Positions 57,601-64,000 of a stretch of 64,000 nucleotides of DNA are shown here, piece by piece (position 1 is the first letter of the stretch; every line of letters begins with the position of its first letter). Below the pieces are notes generated by a model. That model saw only the letters and a program-made list of their open reading frames with translations, ran no database searches and was not told the DNA's origin. The DNA lies in the NCBI GenBank assembly GCA_905178155.1, contig CAJINV010000001.1:2125572-2189571 (forward strand), written 5' to 3'. The translations under genes and the position numbers were made by a program. This stretch comes from Amoebophrya sp. A120. Its lineage: Eukaryota > Sar > Dinophyceae > Syndiniales > Amoebophryaceae.

Positions 57601-58643
57601 ACACTGCTGCTGCTGGCGGGTACTATAATTTCTTCCCCAGCACCTCCTGCTTCCGCTAGAACATCTTGATCTGTCTCGTCGACCTCGTGCGTCTTCAAGG
57701 TGTCGACCGAAACAGACGGCGTCGATGTTGTTGACACTGGTGAGGACCTCTGATCTTCCGCGACGTCATAAAAATCGGGTGGAGATTCCTCCTCTTCTGC
57801 TGCTGCGCTTTGCTCCTCCGCAACGACGACGCCGCCACCGACCTCGACAACGCTCTGGCGGTTGATGTTAGGCGGGTCTTGTCGTACCGCCCGGACAAAA
57901 ATGAGCCACATTTTGTTGTCCGCATCATTATCTTCCCGGAGTAGATCACGCGATGTCGAGCCGTTGCGTTGTAGTTGTTGCGGAGAGAGATGTATTTCTA
58001 CCTCTTGCTCCTGCTCGCGCACACGCAACAGCAAAATCATTCCGGCAAGGTGCTGCGCCAACAGTACCAGCCCGCAAATCCACATGAGGAAGTAGTGCTG
58101 CCGCGCAGGAGCACGACCACCGATGTGGTCCTTTACTACGGGAGATGATGTGGACGACCTGAAGCCCGTCCATGTTGAAAAAGCTCGTTTAGAATTCCGT
58201 GCCGTAGGTCGAAAAGTCGATGTAGTTCCTGCTTTTCTGCCCGATGAAAATAGAAATACGGACGTCGCGGCACCTGTGACGTTGTTCCTTGCAGGAGTTT
58301 CGTTGCGTTCTACTTGTTGGGCCGGCCTATTCTTTGATGTGGTGCTCATCTTCTTGGCTCCTGAGGTACTAAACGCTCTGGTTGCACAACTACCGGGTAT
58401 CACCATCTTCATGGAGTTGTGCAGCGCCACCAATGCTGCAAGCCGAGCGTTCCCTTCACGACTTCCCTGCTGTATCAACATCTCCCTCGAAGTTGTTCTT
58501 GTCCCCGGAGTGTTTTTATCAACTTTGCCTCGTTGTTTCAACACCCGCCCTGGACAACGTCGTGGAGGAGCAAGAGTCCCTGTGTCGTGTCGCTTCATCT
58601 CACCTCGACGAGCACGCCGGCCCTGCTTTCCGATTATGACCAT
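51640..58643 (-). CDS. Two-module Cys-rich/EF-hand membrane protein (1536 aa), unrecognised family
   Basis: ATG at 58643, stop TAA at 51640. Nine exons separated by eight introners give 1537 codons including the stop. A transmembrane segment lies near residues 185-208 (HYFLMWICGLVLLAQHLAGM). A His/Lys-rich linker and a Glu-rich region follow, then two copies of a roughly 350-residue module. Each module has CY(T/S)(I/V)..DDV near its start, then C(S/E)WVFDN.AW, KCAKLS(D/E)Q(I/V)SV.(I/L)GC, LNF(A/G)GLV and PP/P.L(I/V)SAL(L/M)SSHL. It then has a perfect 12-residue EF-hand loop ending in SGEVCPNE, then FW/LW..AAS(Q/E)F(A/G)VFLD.RLG, LEL-LFPD.VRGK and KMWC. Module 1 carries a tract of about 50 residues dominated by His that module 2 lacks. 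The domain order suggests a calcium-responsive membrane protein, with conserved Cys perhaps in disulfides. Function unknown; joining the two halves as one gene rests on the introner at 55057-55373. Confidence 0.8.
52391..52609. mobile_element. Introner, single type (219 bp), in module 2 of the two-module gene
   Basis: TATGCAGTGCAA...and inverse TTGCACATTACATA; perfect flanks ATCCA. Excision gives ANSGFVRMPVLELNF, matching uninterrupted NRPGYIRLPVHALNF in module 1. Confidence 0.9.
52784..53027. mobile_element. Introner, family D (244 bp), in module 2 of the two-module gene
   Basis: CGAGAAAAAAGAGCTACAG and diverged inverse; perfect flanks CATGC. Joins HSITEGM to QKGEGG. Confidence 0.88.
53102..53448. 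mobile_element. Introner, single type (347 bp), in module 2 of the two-module gene
   Basis: Long inverted ends built on GAAATTGACAAAGTCGAAAA; perfect flanks GACGT. Joins YSVDDV to DRVGRVRQ. Confidence 0.93.
53489..53750. mobile_element. Introner, family A (262 bp), in module 2 of the two-module gene
   Basis: ATGTCTGGGTCTGGAAGG and inverse; perfect flanks TATCG. Joins FVTAYD to KLKQSCY. Confidence 0.95.
53816..54273. mobile_element. Introner, family A, long diverged copy (458 bp), in the two-module gene
   Basis: GTCTGGGTCTGG at the left, CCCAGACCCAAACTAGTAC at the right; perfect flanks GCATC. The interior lacks the usual family A body. Confidence 0.85.
54354..54565. mobile_element. Introner, family D (212 bp), in the two-module gene
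   Basis: CGAGAAAAAAGTGTTACAGT and inverse; flanks CGTCG/CGTTG (one mismatch). Joins VDFELN to DWWWTST. Confidence 0.92.
55057..55373. mobile_element. Introner, family G, degenerate (317 bp), joins the two halves of the two-module gene
   Basis: Left end TATCAAAATCAAAAATC and CCCTCCCCATATT, as in the element at 61080; the right end is decayed to ...TGGCA. Flanks CGGGT/CGAGT (one mismatch). Excision gives GKAALDRFREGTQKMWC, matching module 2. If this were not an intron, two separate genes would be read. Confidence 0.7.
55436..55729. mobile_element. Introner, family D (294 bp), in module 1 of the two-module gene
   Basis: ACGCAAAAAAAATGACTTC and diverged inverse; perfect flanks CGAAA. Joins QLVLF to ELLFPDAVRG; module 2 has LVLLELLFPDHVRG with no intron. 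Confidence 0.9.
55799..55945 (-). repeat. His-codon repeat tract (CAT/CAC with occasional CGT)
   Basis: The plus strand shows GATGATG, GGTGGTGGT and related trinucleotide runs. On the coding strand these read as about 50 residues, nearly all His with scattered Arg and Asp. The tract lies inside module 1 of the two-module protein, between VFALDAKGGG and the TDIMQLVLF segment, and is absent from module 2. It could bind metal ions or simply be slippage-generated. Confidence 0.9.
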
Positions 58644-59421
58644 CGATCTTGATGAAGGAGACGCAGACGTTTTTTTATTTCACGAGCGTTTTCTAGTACG
58701 GGAGACCACTTCTGCTTCTGACCGGTAGGCCGCATGAAGATCTTCTCATCGTCGGTAACAAATAGCTGTTGCCCTCAAGTACATCAGCGACGGCTCAGCG
58801 ATCCTTTGTGCTCAGATGCATGCTGTGATATCGAAAAATAAGGACCCCTCTGTCTCCCGAAAAGTGGACCCTCGCTTTACGATTTTTCACTCGTCCGAAC
58901 TCTTATACTATTACTACCCCATCGCTTCGCAGCCACGACCCCGGAACTAGCAGTCTAGAACTTCCGCACGATGACAAGCAGGAACATGATCAAAGAGGTG
59001 TCACTAGAGATGATTCCATGAGATTCATTTCTCCAGACCAGTGGATAAAAACCACGAATTGACTACAGCATCAGACTTACTTCCCAGGTCGTCAGGACGA
59101 CCGGGACTGCACACAGAAGATTGAGAAAACTTCCGCACCAGACAGGTGGTGCCTCCAACCGTTGAATACAGCGGCATCAACAATTAAGATGTTCATGTAC
59201 ATGTAGCAGACACATTCATGCCGCGCTTCTTGAACGAAATATGGTTGGCCATTCACCACACATATTTACCCCGGATGCAGATGGACTGCTCAACACATTT
59301 ACTATTAGGGCTCGCGCTGCTCCGGCTCTACTTCACAAAAAAGAAAAACTCCTCCTGCAACTGCATGAACATTTCATCTCGAAGGCCGGGACTAGATGTT
59401 GATCATCTTCCCAGCTGCTCT
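58644..59421. other. Intergenic, about 780 bp
   Basis: Upstream of the two-module gene. A TTCATGTACATGTAG near-palindrome occurs near 59193; no gene seen. Confidence 0.5.
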
Positions 59422-62153
59422 TCACTGCACACCGCACCCGGCGTCCAGTTCGGGTTGCCCCTTGCGCTTCCGCAAGATATTCCGCATCTCCAGGAGTGTA
59501 CCGGGCTGTTGCCGCAGAATCACGTTGGTGAAGGTGGTATCCAAGAAAAAAAACTGTGTATAGTGTAGGTCTTTTCTTTGGGAAAACAGCATCACAAGTT
59601 TGTCTGCCATGACAGGCAAAACTTGTGATGCGCAGATACGAAGGGAAAACACATAGGAAGCGAGCCGATCATGTACGTCGAGCATGACAAGTGTAAACTG
59701 TTTTGCATTTTCTGCATCACAGATTTACACTTAGTACACACTTTTTTTCTTGCATAGGTGGCGGGGATGTTGCCCTTGAAGTCCAGCGACGAGATGTAGG
59801 TTGCCTCCGTGTTCCCCCGCCCATTATGCACCGAACAAAGTGGCACAGTTACACATTGTGTTGCAAAACATGCAAAACAGACGACCTCTGTCATGCGATA
59901 AATGCTTAGAGGTCTCGTTTCGTGTGCGTTTCGCCTTATGAATATGATCTCTGCATTACAAGTTTCCTCCGTCATGCGAGGCAAATTTGTGATGCTGAGA
60001 ATTCAATACAAATGTGTAAGTGACACTTTTAGCCTTGGATACCCATCCGCCTTCAGCCAGTAGCCGCTATGCAAGCCTCAGCATGGAAATTCTCATCAAA
60101 GTGGATGAGCTAATTTGTGCTGCATGAAATGCGACACCAAAAAGACTGCATTGCAGAGAACGCAATGGAGGTCGACTATTGTGCGCCTACTGGTTCAGAA
60201 TTGGGCTCCTGGTTAGCACGAGAGAAGGGCACCCCTTTGCCTAACTAGCATGACAGACACGCTTTGAGTGCCCGGGAAATTTGCCATGCGCCGACTAGAA
60301 ATGGTGCTTCAACTGGAGTCGTTTTTTTGCATTCCAAATTATAATTATTTTCACTTTGGGATTTTCCACCCTGAGGCTTTCATAGCCGCATTCCCGGAGT
60401 TCCGCCCGTACGACCCCCGGTTTTTCCGGGATCTATCAGATGCAAATATGTCTGGGTCTGGAAACTTCTGATGCTAAAATGTGGATGATGGAAACAGTTC
60501 CGAATGCAACCCAGCGTGACAACTTTCCAGAACGCGTTCTCATAGGCAATCCGCATGAGAAGCTGCGTTTTTGCATGTCTGTGCAAAAGAGGCTGCGACT
60601 TTTGTTGGTCTATGCAATATAGATTTTCTAAGTATGGAACGCTAGCCTTACAAGTTCCAACCTTCTCCAGACCCAGACACTTTTGCAATCCATAGGATCG
60701 CCTCGTCGGCCACCGACTGCGCCACCAAAACGCAGCCAAAGTCCGTCGGGTGCCACGCTCGCAGTAGGCACAGGTCCCGCGGCTGCACAAACAGCGCGCC
60801 CTTGTACGCCAAGTGGGCCAGATCGCACCCGGCTGCTTGCGTTGATGTTCTTGTTGATGCGCGTGTATTAAGAACTGCGTCGTTGTGGGCTACTGTGGTC
60901 GACTGTTCATCTTTACCATCATCTCCGCCTGCTGCGCCTTCGTATTGCACATGAACCCTGCCATACTCCATCTGCGAATCCCAGAGTTTCCGGCGCTCCA
61001 AATCCACGATCAGTCCCAGGATCTCCGCCGGCTCGGTTTCGGGAAACACCAAGCGTCCACGCACCGCGATGATGTCGTCTATCAAAATGAAAAATCTCCC
61101 CTCCCCATATTAAAACGGAGATTTGTGTAGCATGATTTGTGATCACAAGTGGCGTTGTCATGCTAGAAGGGAAGAGATTCGGATTGTATTGCTGGCTGGC
61201 GCAGGAATGGAAAGCCTTGCGTCTTCAGCATGACTATGACGGCAGTAACGTGCCCAACCCCTAACTTACCCATGGGGGATAAAAAAAAAATTTCGGTTTA
61301 TCTTATATAGATAATATAGATATTTATATAAGCTACCTAGTTGAAATAGATATATAAGCTCAGTAGCTAGAAAAGGCGTTTTTGAAGGCTTCCACGACGC
61401 TACTCCGCCGACATCCAGCCTTCAAAAACGCCTTATATACATAAGCTATTAAGCTAACTAAAAACAAAGCATTTTCGCTAGCTATTTAATATATAACTAC
61501 CTTATTTACACCGAAAAAAAAAAACTGTATCCCTTTGGGTAACTAGCCTGTTGGGCACGTTACTGCCGTCATAATGACAAGAAGCAACTGGAAACGGGAA
61601 ACAGCGTGACAAATTGCCTCCAAACGAGGTAGCAACCGCGTCTCTTGGCCTTCTGGCAATACAAAGCGATTTTTGTACTCAAATACAGCAACACAAATTC
61701 CGTTTTCGATATGGGGAGGGCGGATTTTTCTCCACAATATCGTCCCCGACGTATTTTTTGCCGACGTACCGAGCGATCTCGAGTTTTTCGGCGGAAATCC
61801 TATTGTTCAAGGGCTTGGCGCCAGAACTCGATGAAGTAGAACTAGTTTGTTTTTCGCCGCTCTGGAGCACCATCCAGTCATCGTAGGATTCCGCTTGTTT
61901 CTCCAGTATCCTGTGCAAAAGTATCGTACTCGTATAAATGCTGGTCTTGCATTACAAATTTCTTTGTCAAGGCAAATCAGCATTACAAATTTTATTATTA
62001 TTTCTCATGCTGAGAAAATTTGTAATGCATTTATACGAGTTGTACGATACTTTTGCAGTTCATATCCAGAAAATCCAGGCAGCCCTGACGAACGGCCGCG
62101 AATTCGGGAGACAACGCGGTGCTGATGGGGTTCGTGCTGGTGGGAGGAGACAT
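59422..62153 (-). CDS. START-domain lipid-binding protein (289 aa)
   Basis: Seven exons separated by six introners in only 2.7 kb; spliced length is 290 codons including TGA at 59422-59424. Conserved START features in order: SYDDWMVLQSGE near the N-terminus, IIAVRGRLVFPETEPAEIL, LIVDLERRKLWDSQM (the 'W D' helix region), YKGALFVQPRDLCLLRAWH, a VLVAQSV strand, GVVRAELRECGYWLKADG, TYISSLDFKGNIPATFTNVI and a basic C-terminal helix, LLEMRNILRKRKG. START domains bind sterols, phospholipids or ceramides in a hydrophobic cavity and move them between membranes. No signal peptide or membrane helix is present, so it is probably cytosolic. A short low-complexity insertion (Ala/Thr/Ser-rich) follows VHVQYEGAAGG. 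The conserved motifs run straight across each introner position, which fixes all six joins. Confidence 0.92.
59538..59756. mobile_element. Introner, family D (219 bp), in the START gene
   Basis: TATCCAAGAAAAAAAACTGT and inverse; perfect flanks GGTGG. Joins KGNIPAT to FTNVILRQ. Confidence 0.95.
59825..60041. mobile_element. Introner, family D, diverged (217 bp), in the START gene
   Basis: Ends TATGCACCGAACAAAGTG and inverse of AGTGACACTTTTAGCCTTGG; perfect flanks CCCAT. Joins WLKADG to RGNTEATY. Confidence 0.9.
60068..60384. mobile_element. Introner, family F (317 bp), in the START gene
   Basis: TATGCAAGCCTCAG and CTGAGGCTTTCATA; perfect flanks GCCGC. Interior similar to the element at 41291. 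Joins ELRECG to YWLKADG. Confidence 0.95.
60434..60694. mobile_element. Introner, family A (261 bp), in the START gene
   Basis: ATGTCTGGGTCTGGAAAC and inverse; perfect flanks GGATC. Joins SVADEAI to PEKPGVVRAEL. Confidence 0.95.
61080..61739. mobile_element. Introner, family G (660 bp including a nested element), in the START gene
   Basis: AAAAATCTCCCCTCCCCATA and inverse near the ends; perfect flanks TCGTC. About 316 bp once the nested element is removed. Joins KKYVGDD to IIAVRGRLV. Confidence 0.95.
61235..61573. mobile_element. Nested TIR element (339 bp) inside the introner at 61080-61739
   Basis: Inverted ends TATGACGGCAGTAACGTGCC continue with a few mismatches for about 45 bp. Perfect 5-bp flanks ATGAC. 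The interior is AT-rich and contains its own perfect palindrome arms AAGGCGTTTTTGAAGGC. It shares the TAT...ATA ends and 5-bp duplication of the introners but no internal sequence with them. Confidence 0.93.
61907..62064. mobile_element. Introner, family C (158 bp), in the START gene
   Basis: TATCCTGTGCAAAAGTATCG and inverse; perfect flanks TCCAG. Joins QGCLDFL to EKQAESYDDW. Confidence 0.95.
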
Positions 62154-62754
62154 TGGGTTTCTTGGGATTGGGTTTCTTCGTTGTATGTTGACGCAGCGTG
62201 TTCTTGTGCGAATATCTTGTATGTCAATGTTCTTGTCAACGATCCATTTGCGATGTTATGTTAGTGTTGCTCTAATACGGTCGATCTACTTCTGTCGCAG
62301 GTCGACAACTTCAATTTCTTGTGAAGGCAACGCAGAAAATAAGCCAAAACGTTGAATCGCGCTCAAGCTCAACGAACAAAAACTCTCTGAAGAAGAAACA
62401 GCCTAACAGGACCGATTTCTGTGCCAGCATCTGCACTCTACCGTCTCTGGTGTCAAGAACACTAACACAAGCACATGCCTGTTTATTGACCTTTAGTTTT
62501 ACTGGCACTATGATCGCCTTCTCCGTTTTGTGTGTGTAAAATAGCAGCACCCAGAACCAGGTGAAAAAAGGGGCGAGGCCCACCGGGGCCATTAGGTTCG
62601 CTATGGCCAACCTGCAGCATCCAGGGCCGTCACGTCGAGTCCCCTCGCCCCCACGGTTTTTGATTCATTTTCAAGTGGTATCCATTCTCAACAACGACGA
62701 AGAACAACGACGAAGAACAACGACGAATAAACATCTTTTGCGTTTCGCGACTGT

Positions 62755-62845
62755 GTTTTTTTTTTTGCGTTTTTCGCATATGTATTTTTTTGTGTTTTTC
62801 TCATATGTATTTTTTTGTGTTTTTCTCATACGTATTTTTTTGTTG
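62755..62845. repeat. Minisatellite: three copies of a roughly 25-bp T-rich unit
   Basis: The unit GTTTTT(C)(T/G)CATATGTATTTTTTTGT repeats with small changes in the intergenic region upstream of the START gene. No coding frame. Confidence 0.85.
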
Positions 62846-62904
62846 AATAGAGGTAATGTACGGGGAGTGGCGTACTAAGAAAGGCGCAAGGATCCTCTCG
62901 AAAA

Positions 62905-63040
62905 GAGACTGCTGCTGCAAAAGAAAAAGGGGACTGCTGCTGCTGAAAAAGGGGACTGTTGCTGCTAAAAAAGGGGAATGCTGCTGCTGCTGCTGAAATA
63001 AAAAGGGACTGCTGAAATACTGCTTGCAAAAGGGGCTCTG
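62905..63040. repeat. Minisatellite: about five copies of a GGGGACTGCTGCTG(A)nAAA unit
   Basis: Imperfect units of about 22-31 bp alternate CTGCTG runs with A-rich runs. Intergenic; no coding frame seen. Confidence 0.8.
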
Positions 63041-63429
63041 AGAATACTATTAGGCTTAGCACGGTTCAAATGATCATAGAAATGGGTAGAGTTGTTACTG
63101 TTTTGTTAACATGGGTTGAAGAAAAAAAAGAAAATGAAAAGTCTAATCTACTCCCTTGTGCGAACCTCGAATAAAGTGATAAAGTTTTATTGTAGTGCTT
63201 GTGCTGTTGCTGCATGTGATAATTTTCAAAAAATAGATGTAAATATGGCTCAAGCAAAAAAAACTTCTACTTCATGGACATTCAGAAAATTCGAATTTAT
63301 CAAATAAATGCCCGATAAGCATGCAATATGCAAAGAAGCTGAAGAATGCGGAGAAAAGTGAAATGATCAAAAGTTGCTCGTCAAGTTGTAGACCTCTTCT
63401 GTTTGTTCTGCGAACAGAATTTCCCGCGC

Positions 63430-64000
63430 CTAACAGTCAGAGGGACAGGCGGTTTTCTTGCAATCGTCGACAGTGAAGTTCGGACCGAACTGAGCCTTGT
63501 ATTGCTCGGTAGGATGGGCATGCGCGGCTTCACAGGTTTGTTGACAAGCACCACAGATCGGAGACGCAGAAGGCGTTGAAGTGTTCGCACCATTGCAGTT
63601 TGTGAAGCAGTCGGCGGTAGTCTGCCCTCCCATGGAGATGCAATTCCCAGCACAGTCGGCAGCGTCATCGTTGGGAATGTGAAAGCAGTTTTCCGACTTC
63701 GCTTGGCCCACGCAGACCTCTTTAATGCAGCTTGCTTGTGTTCCATCGCTTACGTTGCTCAGGTCAGAGTTGGAGTTCTTGCAACTCTCCACACATTCAT
63801 CGAAGATTTTAAAATCACACATCGGATTGCGCTTTTTTTTCATAAAACTCAGCTTCGCGGTCGTACGTTTTTGGGATTTGCCGTTCTGCCCCATTTGGAC
63901 AAAACCCACCGGATCGGTCTCGCTTCCCGCCCAGCTGTGGGTTGTCGGCGGCTTCTTCGTCTTCGACGCGAAGACAAACTCGCCGCTCCCCCCCCCCCCC
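63430..64000 (-). CDS. Cys-rich protein, partial (runs off the right edge)
   Basis: An open frame from the window edge to a stop at 63430; the 5' part is missing. At least 190 codons are visible. About 16 Cys residues are regularly spaced in the last 135 residues (CDFKIFDECVESC, CIKEVCVG, DCAGNC, DCFTNC, CGACQQTC, DCKKTACPSDC), suggesting disulfide-rich repeats of roughly 30 residues typical of secreted or surface proteins. The upstream part contains SWAGSETDPVGFVQMGQNG and a basic KKKRN patch. The start may lie beyond the window. No family recognised. The window ends in a run of C. Confidence 0.6.
   Translation of the reverse strand, partial: GGGGSGEFVFASKTKKPPTTHSWAGSETDPVGFVQMGQNGKSQKRTTAKLSFMKKKRNPMCDFKIFDECVESCKNSNSDLSNVSDGTQASCIKEVCVGQAKSENCFHIPNDDAADCAGNCISMGGQTTADCFTNCNGANTSTPSASPICGACQQTCEAAHAHPTEQYKAQFGPNFTVDDCKKTACPSDC

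Larger units (their letters stand above)
62154..63429. other. Intergenic, about 1.3 kb
   Basis: Holds the two minisatellites listed separately and AT-rich sequence. No conserved frame. Confidence 0.5.

Noticed and set aside
13582-62064. CRISPR-like or tandem array explanation for the repeated words
   Set aside because: Repeats are dispersed palindromic elements with target duplications inside genes, not regularly spaced direct repeats.
1-64000. tRNA, rRNA or snRNA genes
   Set aside because: I looked for cloverleaf-like and conserved rRNA words on both strands and saw none I could support by eye.

Overview
This is a eukaryotic nuclear window. It looks like an alveolate, most probably a syndinian dinoflagellate of the Amoebophrya type (inference). 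The reasons are: all 18 gene calls (two of them weak) lie on the minus strand, many proteins are full of low-complexity Ser/Thr/Ala/Gly/Glu tracts, intergenic gaps run from about 0.07 to 1.3 kb, and the coding regions are riddled with short terminal-inverted-repeat introns (introners). Invasive TIR/direct-repeat introns and widespread non-canonical splice sites are known from Amoebophrya genomes.

Layout, left to right; every gene reads right to left. 0.3-6.0 kb: a long low-complexity protein. 6.0-9.0 kb: a coiled-coil protein with a C-terminal membrane anchor. 10-11 kb: a RING-finger protein. 11.9-15.4 kb: a class-3-like aldehyde dehydrogenase with a hydrophobic tail. 16.5-20.6 kb: a low-complexity EF-hand protein. 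21.1-21.5 kb: a small PDZ-like protein. 22.0-23.0 kb: an acidic protein. 24.2-32.3 kb: a 2256-residue coiled-coil protein ending in a SAP domain. 33.5-35.9 and 37.0-40.4 kb: two unrecognised proteins. 41.0-42.7 kb: a YbaK-type prolyl-tRNA editing protein. 43.5-48.8 kb: an OGFOD2-like Fe(II)/2-oxoglutarate oxygenase. 49.6-51.5 kb: small membrane proteins. 51.6-58.6 kb: a 1536-residue membrane protein carrying two diverged copies of a Cys-rich/EF-hand module. 59.4-62.2 kb: a START lipid-binding protein. 63.4-64.0 kb: a Cys-rich protein running off the window.

The outstanding feature is the set of 40 introners, plus one TIR element nested inside one of them. Each begins near TATC/TATG and ends near GATA/CATA, has inverted terminal repeats, and is flanked by a 5-bp target-site duplication. 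33 of the 40 duplications are perfect and 7 have one mismatch. I group them by TIR. Family A (core GTCTGGGTCTGGAA) has 11 members, B (TATCCTGAGTAAAAACG) 4, C (TATCCTGTGCAAAAGTATCG) 5, D (an AAGAAAAAA(C/G) start) 9, E 2, F 2 and G 2; 5 are single. Removing one element plus one copy of the duplication restores an uninterrupted frame in every gene. In the recognisable genes it also restores conserved motifs. Only three of the 40 can be cut precisely at GT-AG; the rest imply non-canonical boundaries lying inside the target duplication. The window also holds 11 ordinary introns of about 140-450 bp with no inverted repeats. Ten are GT-AG and one is probably GC-AG.

The genes show no shared pathway. 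They look like housekeeping and structural genes in a unidirectional array. Exon coordinates come from hand reading and may be off by one base in places.
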